From positions 372,001 through 436,000 of the forward strand of contig NZ_VOUX01000033.1 of assembly GCF_008011855.1 (NCBI RefSeq): a DNA stretch of 64,000 nt, read 5' to 3'. Below are positions 30,430 through 40,027 of this stretch, piece by piece; position 1 is the first letter of the stretch; the number at the start of each line of letters is the position of its first letter. The notes below the pieces were generated by a model. The model worked only from the letters and a program-made list of their open reading frames with translations. It was not told where the DNA came from and made no database searches. Made by a program: the position numbers and the translations under genes. The stretch is from Serratia bockelmannii (GTDB lineage: Bacteria > Pseudomonadota > Gammaproteobacteria > Enterobacterales > Enterobacteriaceae).

Positions 30430-30990
30430 CTAAAATTCATTGCGTAATGCCTGGTAACCGCGCACCAGCTCGACGTTGGTGGCGGCCACTTCTTCCGAAA
30501 ACTGCAGCGCGCCGCGGTCGACCTGGCGATAGCGCGACAGGTCGCTGTCCGGCCCCACGCGCTCGGTCGAGGGGATATAGCGGTTTTCCGGCAGCGTCAC
30601 GCCATCCACCACCGCGTTATAACGCACCACGCAGCCGGACTGGATGTGGCAGTTGAACAGCACGCTGTTGAAACCGATAAACACCCGATCGTCGATGCGA
30701 CACGGGCCGTGAACGATGGCGCGGTGGGCGATAGAGCTGTAACGGCCAATGGTGACCGCCGCCCCGCTCTTGGAATGGATCACCACACCGTCCTGAATAT
30801 TGGAGTGCGAGCCGATGACGATAGGTTCCATGTCGCCGGCGGCGTTCAACTCGTCGGCGCGAATTACCGCATACGGCCCGACGTAGACGAAATCTTCGAC
30901 GATCACCCGGCCGCAAATAATGGCGGTGGGATCGATGTAGGCCAGCGGCGAGACCTGCGGCAGATGGCCGCTGGGATTTTTACGCAGCAT
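30430..30990 (-). CDS. Gamma-class carbonic anhydrase-like protein (CamH type)
   Basis: 186 residues. Left-handed beta-helix of hexapeptide repeats. The three zinc ligands of gamma carbonic anhydrase are present: His72 (VVIHSK), His89 and His94 ([11 protein letters not shown]); Arg44 and Asp46 (VIRADE) are also in place. May hydrate CO2 with a metal other than zinc under starvation; that is inference from the operon. Overlaps folE2 by 11 nt and precedes the COG0523 gene by 10 nt, so the three are translationally coupled. Confidence 0.88.
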   Translation of the reverse strand: MLRKNPSGHLPQVSPLAYIDPTAIICGRVIVEDFVYVGPYAVIRADELNAAGDMEPIVIGSHSNIQDGVVIHSKSGAAVTIGRYSSIAHRAIVHGPCRIDDRVFIGFNSVLFNCHIQSGCVVRYNAVVDGVTLPENRYIPSTERVGPDSDLSRYRQVDRGALQFSEEVAATNVELVRGYQALRNEF

Positions 30991-31906
30991 GATGTTCTCC
31001 CCGCCAGCTCAGCTCCGCCACCGCATTGTGGGCATGCAGGCTCTCCTGATGCTCGACGCGCAGCGAAAAAGCGCGGTAGTCGCACTGGCTGCGCAGCATG
31101 CCATACAGACGGCGCGCCGCGTCCTCGCAAAACATCAGGTTCTGACCGTTGGCTAATGCGAAGGCCTGCTCGTCGCGGCGTTTCACCAGCGTTTGTACCG
31201 GCGTGCCCAGCGCGTGTTCGATGCGGTCAATCAGTTTCACCGGTTCGAACGCCCGTTCATTCTCGGGCGTCACGGTGATCCAGGCCCAGCTGCGTTGGCT
31301 GTGGGGCGTGGCCGGCATACCTTGCTCCAGCAGCCACTCGCTCACCTGGCGTTGGCTGACCCGCTCCGCCGCCTGTTCAAAATCAAACTGAAACTGTTGT
31401 TGCGCCAACTGACGGCTGAGCGCCGCCGAACTCGGGCAGGTAGAGGAGTAAGGCACGCCGACGGTCAGCGCCAGCGTCAGCGTGCCTGCCAGGGTGGCCT
31501 CGATGCGCAGCGGGTAAGCCTTCCAGCCACGCTGTGGCGACAGCAGCGCCGGACGTGACAGCAACAGCTCGCCGCTGATCGACAAGCTGGCGCGATCGCT
31601 GTGTTCTGGCTGCGAATCCAGAAAGGCCTGCAGCGTCCGGCCGATGCGCTGCGGCGTCAGCTCGCCCTGCGTCAATTCGTCCAGCGCCAGATACAGCCGC
31701 GACATGTGAATACCGCGTTCGCCCGCCGCTTCGGCGCGCAGGTTGATGCCGGCGTCGACCTTCGCCATCAATGGCTTGCCAGCCAGTTCCAGCGGCAGCG
31801 CGATCCCTTGCATCCCGACCCAATCGAGCCCGACATCACTCATTTCGCCGCGCCATGCCTGAGCGTCCGGCAGCGAACGGCGTGGTGGAAGTGCAACTTC
31901 GTTCAT
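30980..31906 (-). CDS. folE2: GTP cyclohydrolase I type B (FolE2)
   Basis: 308 residues. Makes 7,8-dihydroneopterin triphosphate from GTP, the first step of folate synthesis. It is the form that can use metals other than Zn2+ and so replaces FolE in zinc limitation. Family marks: GIHMSRLY near 65-72, conserved Cys157 in YSSTCPSSAALS, and SQCDYRAFSLRVEHQESLHAHNA near the C-terminus. First gene of the operon; promoter and Zur box at 31956-31970. Confidence 0.95.
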   Translation of the reverse strand: MNEVALPPRRSLPDAQAWRGEMSDVGLDWVGMQGIALPLELAGKPLMAKVDAGINLRAEAAGERGIHMSRLYLALDELTQGELTPQRIGRTLQAFLDSQPEHSDRASLSISGELLLSRPALLSPQRGWKAYPLRIEATLAGTLTLALTVGVPYSSTCPSSAALSRQLAQQQFQFDFEQAAERVSQRQVSEWLLEQGMPATPHSQRSWAWITVTPENERAFEPVKLIDRIEHALGTPVQTLVKRRDEQAFALANGQNLMFCEDAARRLYGMLRSQCDYRAFSLRVEHQESLHAHNAVAELSWRGEHHAA

Positions 31907-31955
31907 ACATCCCCTTGCGTTATTGTGACTTTGCCCGGGAACGGTAACACGGTTT

Positions 31956-31970
31956 TGTTATATTATAACA
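31956..31970 (-). promoter_or_regulatory. Zur box containing the folE2 operon -10 element
   Basis: TGTTATATTATAACA is a perfect palindrome around one central base and fits the gammaproteobacterial Zur site (GTTATA-n-TATAAC). On the minus strand it contains a consensus -10 TATAAT (31962-31967), 56 nt before the folE2 ATG. Zn-loaded Zur would cover the promoter. The -35 is poor (GAAAAA at 17 nt). Confidence 0.85.
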
Positions 31971-32050
31971 TAACATGAAAAACTTTTTTCTTGCCGCTGA
32001 ACGGCCTGATTAATCAAGTCGCAGAAAACTCAGCGATTTTGTTCAATGGA

Positions 32051-32079
32051 TTGGGCTGCTGGTCAGAGTACGATACACT
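32051..32079 (+). promoter_or_regulatory. Candidate sap operon promoter
   Basis: TTGGGC, 17-nt spacer, TACACT, 31 nt before the sapA ATG. Moderate match. Confidence 0.4.
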
Positions 32080-32110
32080 AACGCTATTGCTGATTAACCC
32101 ATGAGCCTCT

Positions 32111-33760
32111 ATGCGTGGTTTACCCTTTTGGATACTGTCGTTGTGCCTGACGGGCTCTGCCCTGGCCGCGACAACACCGCCCGCGCCCAGCGCGGCGCCG
32201 CTGCCGGACATTCGCCAGAGCGGCTTTGTTTATTGCGTCAGCGGCATACTGAATACCTTCAACCCGCAAATGGCCAGCAGCGGCCTGACGGTGGATACCC
32301 TGGCCGCCCAGCTGTACGATCGCCTGCTGGACGTCGACCCGTACACCTACCGGCTGATCCCCGAACTGGCGCAAAGCTGGGAGGTGCTGGACAACGGCGC
32401 CACCTACCGCTTCCATCTGCGCAAGGACGTGCCGTTCCAGACCACCGCCTGGTTTACGCCCACCCGCAAGATGAACGCCGACGACGTGGTGTTCAGCTTC
32501 GCGCGCGTATTTGACCAAAAACACCCGTATCACGACGTCAACGGTGGCGAATACCCCTATTTCGACAGCCTGCAGTTCGGCGATTCGGTGCAGAGCGTGA
32601 GAAAGCTCGACGACTACACAGTGGAGATTCGCCTACAGTCACCGGACGCCTCGTTCCTGTGGCACCTGGCGACCCACTACGCGCCGGTGCTGTCCGCCGA
32701 ATACGCCGACACGCTGACGCGCCAAGGCCATCAGGAGCTGATCGACCGCGAGCCGGTCGGCAGCGGCCCGTTCCTGCTCAACGAATACCGCTCGGGGCAA
32801 TATATTCGCCTGGCGCGCAACGCCGCCTACTGGAAAGGCCTGCCGCGCATGCCGCAGGTGGTGATCGATCTGGGCGCCGGCGGCACCGGCCGCCTCTCCA
32901 AGCTGCTGACCGGCGAGTGCGACGTACTGGCTTATCCGGCGGCCAGCCAGCTGTCTATCCTGCGCGACGATCCGCGCCTGCGCCTGACGCTGCGCCCGGG
33001 GATGAACATCGCCTATCTGGCGTTCAACACCCGCAAACCGCCGCTCGACAACCTCAATGTGCGCCAGGCGATCTCGCTGGCGATCAACAACCAACGATTG
33101 ATGCAGTCGATCTATTACGGCACGGCGGAAACCGCCGCCTCAATCTTGCCGCGCGCCTCCTGGGCCTATGACAACGACGCGCACGTCACCGAGTACGATC
33201 CGGCCAAATCGCGCGAGATGCTGCGGCAGGCCGGCGTCGGCCAGCTGAACCTGAAGCTGTGGGTGCCGACCGCCTCGCAGTCTTACAACCCGAGCCCGCT
33301 GAAAACCGCCGAGCTGATCCAGGCCGATCTCGGCCAGGTGGGCATCAACGTCACCATCGTGCCGGTAGAAGGCCGTTTCCAAGAGGCGCGCCTGATGGAA
33401 ATGAACCACGATCTGACCCTGACCGGCTGGGCCACCGACAGCAACGACCCGGACAGCTTCTTCCGGCCGCTGCTGAGCTGCGCGGCAATCCGTTCGCAAA
33501 CCAACTATGCTCACTGGTGTGACCCAGGCTTCGACGAGGTGCTGCAGAACGCGCTGTTGTCGCAGCAGCTGTCTCAGCGCATCGACAACTACCGCAAGGC
33601 GCAGAAAATCCTCGAGCAGCAACTGCCGGTGCTGCCGCTGGCCTCTTCTTTGCGTCTGCAGGCCTACCGCTACGACATCAAGGGATTGGTGCTGAGCCCG
33701 TTCGGCAACGCCTCGTTCGCCGGGGTGTACCGTGAATCCGCGCCGGAGGTGAACAAGTGA
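32111..33760 (+). CDS. sapA: SapA periplasmic peptide-binding protein
   Basis: 549 residues. Signal peptide [22 protein letters not shown] family 5 protein; [20 protein letters not shown] (39-58) and the double Cys near 467-482 are typical of SapA. In Salmonella and Haemophilus the Sap transporter is linked to antimicrobial peptide resistance; in E. coli SapBCDF exports putrescine. First gene of sapABCDF; its stop overlaps the sapB start (GTGA). Confidence 0.95.
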   Translation: MRGLPFWILSLCLTGSALAATTPPAPSAAPLPDIRQSGFVYCVSGILNTFNPQMASSGLTVDTLAAQLYDRLLDVDPYTYRLIPELAQSWEVLDNGATYRFHLRKDVPFQTTAWFTPTRKMNADDVVFSFARVFDQKHPYHDVNGGEYPYFDSLQFGDSVQSVRKLDDYTVEIRLQSPDASFLWHLATHYAPVLSAEYADTLTRQGHQELIDREPVGSGPFLLNEYRSGQYIRLARNAAYWKGLPRMPQVVIDLGAGGTGRLSKLLTGECDVLAYPAASQLSILRDDPRLRLTLRPGMNIAYLAFNTRKPPLDNLNVRQAISLAINNQRLMQSIYYGTAETAASILPRASWAYDNDAHVTEYDPAKSREMLRQAGVGQLNLKLWVPTASQSYNPSPLKTAELIQADLGQVGINVTIVPVEGRFQEARLMEMNHDLTLTGWATDSNDPDSFFRPLLSCAAIRSQTNYAHWCDPGFDEVLQNALLSQQLSQRIDNYRKAQKILEQQLPVLPLASSLRLQAYRYDIKGLVLSPFGNASFAGVYRESAPEVNK

Positions 33761-34722
33761 TTATCTTTACCCTGCGCCGCATTCTGCTGCTGCTGATCAC
33801 GCTGTTCTTCCTGACGCTGGTCAGCTTCAGCCTGAGCTATTTCACGCCGCGCGCACCGCTGAACGGCGCCGCCCTGCTGGACGCCTATCAGTTCTACTTC
33901 GTCAGCCTGCTCCATTGGGACTTCGGCGTCTCCAGCATCAACGGCCAGGCGATCAGCGAACAGCTGCGCGAAGTATTCCCGGCCACCATGGAACTGTGCC
34001 TGCTGGCGTTCGCCCTGGCGCTGTTTATCGGCATTCCGCTGGGCATCATCGCCGGCGTGCTGCGCGGCAAGTGGCAGGACACCGCCATCAGCACCTTCGC
34101 GCTGCTGGGCTTTTCAATGCCGGTGTTCTGGCTGGCGCTGCTGCTGATGCTGTTCTTCTCGCTGCATCTCGGCTGGCTGCCGGTTTCCGGCCGTTTCGAT
34201 CTGCTGTATCAGGTGAAGCCTATCACCGGTTTCGCGCTGATCGACGCCTGGCTGTCGGACTCGCCGTACCGCGCCGAGATGATCGGCAGCGCACTGCGTC
34301 ACATGATCCTGCCGATCGCCGCGCTGGCGGTGGCGCCCACCACCGAAGTGGTGCGCCTGATGCGCATCAGCACCGACGATGTGCTGAGCCAAAACTACAT
34401 CAAGGCCGCCGCTACCCGCGGCCTGTCGCGCTTCACCATCATTCGCCGCCACGTGTTGCACAATGCGCTGCCGCCAATTGTGCCCAAGCTGGGGCTGCAG
34501 TTCTCCACCATGCTCACGCTGGCGATGATCACCGAAGTGGTGTTCAGTTGGCCGGGCCTCGGCCGGTGGCTGATCAACGCCATTCGCCAGCAGGACTATG
34601 CGGCAATTTCCGCCGGCGTCATGGTGGTCGGCACGCTGGTGATCACCATTAACGTCCTGGCCGACATTCTGGGTGCGGCAACCAACCCGCTGAAACATAA
34701 GGAATGGTATGCCCTTCGATAA
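33757..34722 (+). CDS. sapB: SapB inner-membrane permease
   Basis: 321 residues, GTG start overlapping the sapA stop by 4 nt. DppB/OppB-type ABC permease, six transmembrane helices, EAA-like loop in [30 protein letters not shown]. Overlaps sapC by 14 nt. Forms the membrane channel with SapC. Confidence 0.94.
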   Translation: MIIFTLRRILLLLITLFFLTLVSFSLSYFTPRAPLNGAALLDAYQFYFVSLLHWDFGVSSINGQAISEQLREVFPATMELCLLAFALALFIGIPLGIIAGVLRGKWQDTAISTFALLGFSMPVFWLALLLMLFFSLHLGWLPVSGRFDLLYQVKPITGFALIDAWLSDSPYRAEMIGSALRHMILPIAALAVAPTTEVVRLMRISTDDVLSQNYIKAAATRGLSRFTIIRRHVLHNALPPIVPKLGLQFSTMLTLAMITEVVFSWPGLGRWLINAIRQQDYAAISAGVMVVGTLVITINVLADILGAATNPLKHKEWYALR

Positions 34723-35599
34723 CGTATACCGCGAGAAAAAGATGCCGAGCCCGCTGCGCTACACCTGGCGGATTTTCTATGGCGACGCGCTGGCGATGAT
34801 CGGTTTTTACGGGGTGATCGCCCTGCTGCTACTGTCGCTGTTCGGCAGCCTGCTGGCGCCCTACGCGCTGGATCAGCAGTTCCTTGGTTATCAGCTGCTG
34901 CCGCCGTCGTGGTCGCGCTATGGCAACGTGTCGTTTTTCCTCGGCACCGACGATCTCGGGCGCGACATCCTTAGTCGCCTGTTGACCGGCACCGCCGCCA
35001 CCTTCGGCTCCGCGCTGGCGGTGACGCTGGCCGCGGCGTTCTGTGGGGTGATCCTCGGCGTGTTCGCCGGCGTCACCCACGGGCTGCGCTCGGCGGTGCT
35101 CAACCACATCCTCGATACCCTGCTGTCGATTCCCTCGCTGCTGCTGGCGATCGTGGTGGTGGCGTTTATCGGCCCCAAACTTGAACACGCCATGCTGGCG
35201 GTGTGGCTCGCCTTGTTGCCGCGCATGGTGCGCACTATCTACAGCGCGGTGCACGACGAACTGGAGAAAGAGTACGTGGTGGCGGCCCGGCTTGACGGCG
35301 CTTCCACGCTGCAGATCTTGTGGTACGCGGTCATGCCGAACATCGCGGCGGTGTTGGTGACCGAATTCACCCGCGCGCTGTCGATGGCCATTTTGGATAT
35401 CGCCGCACTCGGCTTCCTCGATCTCGGCGCGCAGCTGCCTTCGCCGGAATGGGGAGCGATGCTCGGCGATTCGCTCGAGCTGGTGTACGTTGCGCCCTGG
35501 ACGGTGATGCTGCCCGGCGCGGCCATCCTCGTCAGCGTGCTGCTGGTTAACCTGTTAGGCGACGGTATGCGCCGCGCAATCAATGCCGGGGTGGAATAA
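34709..35599 (+). CDS. sapC: SapC inner-membrane permease
   Basis: 296 residues. DppC/OppC-type permease: N-terminal helix near 28-50, [17 protein letters not shown] (80-96), then four or five helices with [20 protein letters not shown] as the ATPase-contact loop. Its stop shares one base with the sapD start. Confidence 0.94.
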   Translation: MPFDNVYREKKMPSPLRYTWRIFYGDALAMIGFYGVIALLLLSLFGSLLAPYALDQQFLGYQLLPPSWSRYGNVSFFLGTDDLGRDILSRLLTGTAATFGSALAVTLAAAFCGVILGVFAGVTHGLRSAVLNHILDTLLSIPSLLLAIVVVAFIGPKLEHAMLAVWLALLPRMVRTIYSAVHDELEKEYVVAARLDGASTLQILWYAVMPNIAAVLVTEFTRALSMAILDIAALGFLDLGAQLPSPEWGAMLGDSLELVYVAPWTVMLPGAAILVSVLLVNLLGDGMRRAINAGVE

Positions 35600-36591
35600 T
35601 GCCGTTACTCGATATCCGCAATCTGACGATTGAATTTATGACCGCCGAAGGGCCGGTCAAGGCGGTCGATCGCGTCAGCATGACGCTGACCGAGGGCGAG
35701 GTGCGCGGCCTGGTGGGTGAATCGGGCTCCGGCAAGAGCCTGATCGCCAAGGCCATCTGCGGCGTGACCAAAGACAACTGGCGCGTCACCGCCGATCGCT
35801 TTCGCTTCGACGACATCGACCTGCTGCAGCTAAGCCCGCGCGAGCGGCGCAGGCTGGTGGGCCACAACGTCTCGATGATCTTCCAGGAGCCGCAGTCCTG
35901 TCTCGATCCTTCCGAAAGCATCGGCCGCCAGCTGGCGCAGGCCATCCCAGGCTGGACCTACAAGGGCCGCTGGTGGCAACGCTTCAACTGGCGCAAACGC
36001 CGCGCCATCGAACTGCTGCACCGCGTCGGCATCAAGGATCACGACGACATCATGGGCAGCTTCCCGTACGAGCTGACCGAGGGCGAGTGCCAGAAAGTGA
36101 TGATCGCCATCGCGCTGGCCAACCAGCCGCGCCTGCTGATCGCCGATGAGCCGACCAATGCCATGGAGCCGACCACTCAGGCGCAGATTTTCCGCCTGTT
36201 GGCGCGCCTCAACCAGAACAACAACACCACCATTCTGCTGATCAGCCACGACCTGCAGATGATGAGCAAGTGGGCCGACCGGGTGAACGTCTTGTACTGC
36301 GGGCAAACGGTGGAAAGCGCCCAGTGCGAAGAGCTGCTGGCGGCGCCGCACCACCCTTATACCCAGGCGCTGATCCGCGCCATGCCGGACTTCGGCCGCT
36401 CGCTGCCGCACAAAAGCCGGTTGAACACGCTACCGGGCGCCATTCCTTCACTGGAACACCTGCCGATCGGCTGCCGCCTGGGGCCACGCTGCCCTTACGC
36501 GCAGAAGAAGTGCATCGAAACGCCGCGCCTGCGCCCGGTCAAAAACCACTTCTTCGCCTGCCACTTCCCGCTGAACATGGAGGAGCAATAA
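35599..36591 (+). CDS. sapD: SapD ABC transporter ATP-binding protein
   Basis: 330 residues. Walker A GESGSGKS near 40-47, Q-loop in [13 protein letters not shown], signature LTEGECQKV (variant of LSGGQ), Walker [13 protein letters not shown], and an oligopeptide-type C-terminal domain with Cys-rich [13 protein letters not shown]. Note the variant signature, normal for SapD. In E. coli SapD also supports Trk potassium uptake. Confidence 0.95.
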   Translation: MPLLDIRNLTIEFMTAEGPVKAVDRVSMTLTEGEVRGLVGESGSGKSLIAKAICGVTKDNWRVTADRFRFDDIDLLQLSPRERRRLVGHNVSMIFQEPQSCLDPSESIGRQLAQAIPGWTYKGRWWQRFNWRKRRAIELLHRVGIKDHDDIMGSFPYELTEGECQKVMIAIALANQPRLLIADEPTNAMEPTTQAQIFRLLARLNQNNNTTILLISHDLQMMSKWADRVNVLYCGQTVESAQCEELLAAPHHPYTQALIRAMPDFGRSLPHKSRLNTLPGAIPSLEHLPIGCRLGPRCPYAQKKCIETPRLRPVKNHFFACHFPLNMEEQ

Positions 36592-36592
36592 C

Positions 36593-37405
36593 ATGGAAAC
36601 GCTGTTGGAAGTGCGCAACCTGAGCAAAACCTACCGCTACCGCACCGGGCTGTTCCGCCGTCAGCACGTCGAGGCGGTGAAATCCGTCAGCTTTACCCTG
36701 CGTGAAGGTCAGACGCTGGCGGTGATCGGTGAGAACGGCTCTGGCAAATCCACGTTGGCGAAAATGCTCTCCGGCATGGTGGAACCGACCGCCGGCGAAC
36801 TGCTGATCGACGATCATCCGCTGGCGTTCGGTGATTATCGCTACCGCAGCCAGCGCATTCGCATGATTTTTCAGGATCCGAGCACCTCGCTCAACCCGCG
36901 TCAGCGCATCGGCCAGCTGCTGGATGCGCCGCTGCGGTTGAACACCGATCTGGAACCCGCCGAGCGCGAGCAGCGTATCAACCAAACGCTGCGCCAGGTC
37001 GGCATGCTGCCGGATCACGCTTACTACTATCCGCACATGCTGGCTTCCGGGCAAAAACAGCGCGTCGCGCTGGCCCGTGCGCTGATCCTGCAACCGAAGG
37101 TGATCGTCGCCGATGAGGCGCTGGCCTCGCTGGACATGTCGATGCGCTCGCAAATCATCAACCTGATGCTGGAACTGCAGGAAAAACACGGCATTTCCTA
37201 TATCTACGTCACCCAGCACCTCGGCATGATGAAGCATATCAGCGACCAGGTGCTGGTGATGCACGAAGGGGAAATCGTCGAACGCGGCAGTACCGCCGAG
37301 GTGTTGGCGGCGCCGCTGCACGAATTGACCAAGCGCCTTATCGCCAGCCACTTCGGCGAGGCGCTGACCGCCGACGCCTGGCGACGCGACGGCGGCCGTT
37401 TCTGA
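36593..37405 (+). CDS. sapF: SapF ABC transporter ATP-binding protein
   Basis: 270 residues. Walker A GENGSGKS near 46-53, signature MLASGQKQRVALARAL, Walker B VIVADEALASLD (Glu as catalytic base), H-loop in YVTQHLGMMKH. Last gene of the operon, one base after sapD, ended by a strong terminator. In E. coli fabI follows sapF; here it does not. Confidence 0.95.
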   Translation: METLLEVRNLSKTYRYRTGLFRRQHVEAVKSVSFTLREGQTLAVIGENGSGKSTLAKMLSGMVEPTAGELLIDDHPLAFGDYRYRSQRIRMIFQDPSTSLNPRQRIGQLLDAPLRLNTDLEPAEREQRINQTLRQVGMLPDHAYYYPHMLASGQKQRVALARALILQPKVIVADEALASLDMSMRSQIINLMLELQEKHGISYIYVTQHLGMMKHISDQVLVMHEGEIVERGSTAEVLAAPLHELTKRLIASHFGEALTADAWRRDGGRF

Positions 37406-37426
37406 GCCCCGTCCTGGCCTGCAACA

Positions 37427-37450
37427 AACCCGCTGCGGCGGGTTTTTTAT
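37427..37450 (+). terminator. Terminator of sapABCDF
   Basis: AACCCGC/GCGGGTT stem, loop TGCG, then TTTTATT. Confidence 0.85.
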
Positions 37451-37629
37451 TGCTGCGCGCCTCGGTCGCTTAGCGAGAAAACGCACATACAAATTACATT
37501 CTTGTTATATATCCTTATATTTTATTCCTTTCAGTTATTGATTAGTCCGTAACATTATTTTATCTCGCCAGGGCGATCGGTGAGGATATCCCCTACGTTG
37601 AGCCTCTCATACGACAGGATATCGCACTG

Positions 37630-37731
37630 ATGAACAGCCTTCGCCATCGCCGCCTCGCGCAGTTTCTTCTCACGCTGGCCACCGGTTTCTCTGTTTACGG
37701 CCACGCGCTGTACTGCGATGAGCTGCGCTAA
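37630..37731 (+). CDS. Possible 33-residue leader or membrane peptide upstream of yciW
   Basis: Short ORF MNSLRHRRLAQFLLTLATGF... ending ALYCDELR. Basic N-terminus, then a hydrophobic stretch, so it could be a small membrane protein or an exported/leader peptide. A possible AGGA site lies 9-12 nt upstream. It sits in the 424-nt gap between sapF and yciW, followed by a 13-bp hairpin. No homologue recognised; translation is not proven. Confidence 0.35.
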   Translation: MNSLRHRRLAQFLLTLATGFSVYGHALYCDELR

Positions 37732-37773
37732 ATCCGCCTTTCGCCCCGCCTGCGGGCATGTTGCCTCTTTGTC

Positions 37774-37804
37774 CAGCCACCGCTGCCGTACGCAGCGGTG
37801 GCTG
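37774..37804 (+). promoter_or_regulatory. 13-bp perfect hairpin in the yciW leader
   Basis: CAGCCACCGCTGC (37774-37786) pairs with GCAGCGGTGGCTG (37792-37804), loop CGTAC, followed by TTGATC rather than a T-run. It ends 25 nt before the yciW ATG. Could be an attenuator, a protein-binding site or a weak terminator for the upstream short ORF. Confidence 0.55.
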
Positions 37805-37829
37805 TTGATCATGATTAAGGATTGACCCT

Positions 37830-39014
37830 ATGGAACGACTCCGTCGACAACATAATGCCCAGTGGTATCACGAAACCCAAAGCAGCGTGCGGGGCGATGC
37901 GCCGTTGGAGCCGCAGGCGGCTACCCTGCGCGATCGTTTTCTGCTGGGGCTGGGTGCCTTCGCCGATGAAGCGTTAAACAGCGCGCTCGGCGCCCGCGCC
38001 GGGGTATTCAACGCCTCACTGGCCGGTTACCACGCCCTGTTTCCCGACCAGGTGTCGCTATCACGATACGTGACATTGTCACCCTACGATCGCCTCAGCA
38101 CCGCACTGACCGTCGCTCAGGTGACCGGCGTGCAGTCCCTCTGTAGCCACTATGCCGCCCGCCTCGCCCCGCTGCACAGCCCGGACGCCTCCCGGGAAAG
38201 CAATATCCGGCTCGCCCAGATCACCCAATATGCCCGCCAGCTTGCCAGCCAACCCACGCTGATTTGCCGCAGGGCGCTGCAACAGCTTGTCGACGTCGGG
38301 CTGAGCCCTGCGGATATCGTCACCTTTTCGCAAATCATCGGTTTTGTCAGCTATCAGGCGCGTGTGGTAGCTGGCATCGCGGCGTTAGCCGGCCGACCGG
38401 CGGTAGTGGTGCCCGGCTTCCCGAATGTCGAAGACGCCGATGGCGTCGCTTTCAGTACCGAAGAATTGAGCTGGACTGCGCGGCTGTCGCCGATCGACAC
38501 GGAAACCGCCGCCGCCGAACAGCTTGACGTGTTGGATCAGAGCCACCCGCAGGCGCGCGCCGAATCTTATTATCTGCTGTTAGCGCACGATGCCGCCGCA
38601 CTGCGCGAACGCAACGGCGTGTTCAATGGCATCAATGCCGAAGGGTATGGGTTATCGAGCCGCCTGAAGGCGCTGGCGACGCTGGTGGTCTCGCGCATCA
38701 ACGGCAGCCGTTACTGCGCGGCCACGGTGGCGCATGAAATGCAGGATGACGGATTGGTACAGGCGCTGTTCACCGGGCTGTCTCAGGGATTGGCCTCTAC
38801 CGAGGATACGGTCAAACGCGCGGTGATCCACACCGCCGCCGAGCTGACGCGCGCACCGGAGAAATTTACCCCGCAGAGCGTGCAGCCGTTGTTCAACAGC
38901 GGTCTGAATCAGGCGCAGGCGCTGGAAGTGATCCTCACCGCCGCACTCTACGCCTGGGAAAATCGCCTGCGCCAAACGTTGGGCGATGCAACATCTTCCA
39001 TCACCGCCGACTGA
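37830..39014 (+). CDS. yciW: YciW, CMD-domain (AhpD-like) protein
   Basis: 394 residues. Two carboxymuconolactone-decarboxylase/AhpD-like halves; the N-terminus MERLRRQHNAQWYHETQSS matches E. coli YciW (SHWYHETQSS). The usual CxxC redox pair of AhpD is not evident, so peroxidase activity is doubtful. E. coli yciW is CysB-controlled and linked to cysteine/methionine metabolism. AAGGA ribosome site. In E. coli it lies between fabI and rnb; here extra genes separate it from rnb. Confidence 0.88.
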   Translation: MERLRRQHNAQWYHETQSSVRGDAPLEPQAATLRDRFLLGLGAFADEALNSALGARAGVFNASLAGYHALFPDQVSLSRYVTLSPYDRLSTALTVAQVTGVQSLCSHYAARLAPLHSPDASRESNIRLAQITQYARQLASQPTLICRRALQQLVDVGLSPADIVTFSQIIGFVSYQARVVAGIAALAGRPAVVVPGFPNVEDADGVAFSTEELSWTARLSPIDTETAAAEQLDVLDQSHPQARAESYYLLLAHDAAALRERNGVFNGINAEGYGLSSRLKALATLVVSRINGSRYCAATVAHEMQDDGLVQALFTGLSQGLASTEDTVKRAVIHTAAELTRAPEKFTPQSVQPLFNSGLNQAQALEVILTAALYAWENRLRQTLGDATSSITAD

Positions 39015-39057
39015 ATACCGCTATGCGGCCTTATTACCGGCCGCAATACGGCGCGTT

Positions 39058-39963
39058 TTAGACATTCTGCTGACGCAGCCACTCGCTGGCGGCATCGAAG
39101 AACTTTTGCGCCAACGGCGTAGCGCGCTCCGCCATATCGACGACCACTGCCGCATGACGCGGCATGGCGCCGATGGCCACCGGACGCCGCTGCAACGCCG
39201 GCATCAACGGCGATTGCAGCTGGCCGCGCGGGAACAGTCCGCAGCCCAAACCGACGAAAATACCTTCGAGCAGTTGGAAGATCGACGCGGTCTCAAGCCG
39301 CGTGTGCAGTGTCAACCCGGCGTCGCGAAAGTGTTGATCGAGATAGCGGCGGAAATAACGCGTCGGCTCGGCGAGACACAACGGCAAGGCGGCCACCGCC
39401 TCCAGCGGCAACGGCGTATCGCCCACCAGCTTCGGGAAATGTTGCGGATGAAATACCAGCTCGACGCCGGTTTCCACCAGCGGTTGCGATTGGAAATGCA
39501 GCTCCTTCAAGGTCGACAGCTCGAAAAAGCCGATGCCGATGTCGACGGTGTGCGCCGTCAGCGCCTCCAACAGCTGATCAGCGCTCAGCACCGCCAGCCG
39601 GTAATCGAGATGCGGGTAACATTCGCTGACCGCCTTGAGCATTTCCGATACCGAGATACTGCACTGCGGCACCACGCCGAGGCGCAGCGTGCCGTGCAAA
39701 CCGTGCTTGAGCGACTCCACTTCCAGCTTCAGCCCCTGATAAACCGAGACGATCTCACGCGCCCACGCCAACACCCGCTCGCCTTCGGCGGTAAAACCGC
39801 CGAAATGGTTGCCGCGGTTAATCAGCGAAACGCCCAGCTCTTTTTCCAGATTTTTCAATCGCATGGACAGCGTCGGCTGGCTGACGAAGCTGGCCTCCGC
39901 CGCCCGGCCGAAGTGGCGCTCTCGTTCCAGATTGCACAAATAAATCAGTTGTTTAATATCCAT
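39058..39963 (-). CDS. LysR-family transcriptional regulator
   Basis: 301 residues from the start at 39963 (MDIKQLIYL, the normal LysR start; the frame is open to 40002). Helix-turn-helix FGRAAEASFVSQPTLSMRLKNLE (about 19-41), effector domain after residue 90. It resembles no named regulator that I can assign. It lies 64 nt downstream of dacD on the same strand and may be read from the dacD promoter. Not a close relative of the two paralogous LysR proteins elsewhere in the window. Confidence 0.85.
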   Translation of the reverse strand: MDIKQLIYLCNLERERHFGRAAEASFVSQPTLSMRLKNLEKELGVSLINRGNHFGGFTAEGERVLAWAREIVSVYQGLKLEVESLKHGLHGTLRLGVVPQCSISVSEMLKAVSECYPHLDYRLAVLSADQLLEALTAHTVDIGIGFFELSTLKELHFQSQPLVETGVELVFHPQHFPKLVGDTPLPLEAVAALPLCLAEPTRYFRRYLDQHFRDAGLTLHTRLETASIFQLLEGIFVGLGCGLFPRGQLQSPLMPALQRRPVAIGAMPRHAAVVVDMAERATPLAQKFFDAASEWLRQQNV

Positions 39964-40027
39964 AGCGCAGCTCAATGATCGGCATTCGCACCAGTATACC
40001 ACCGGGGGCCGCCGCCCGCCCGACGAG

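Noticed and set aside
37555-37812. 85-codon leftward frame overlapping the yciW leader
   Set aside because: No ribosome site and it overlaps the hairpin; composition random.
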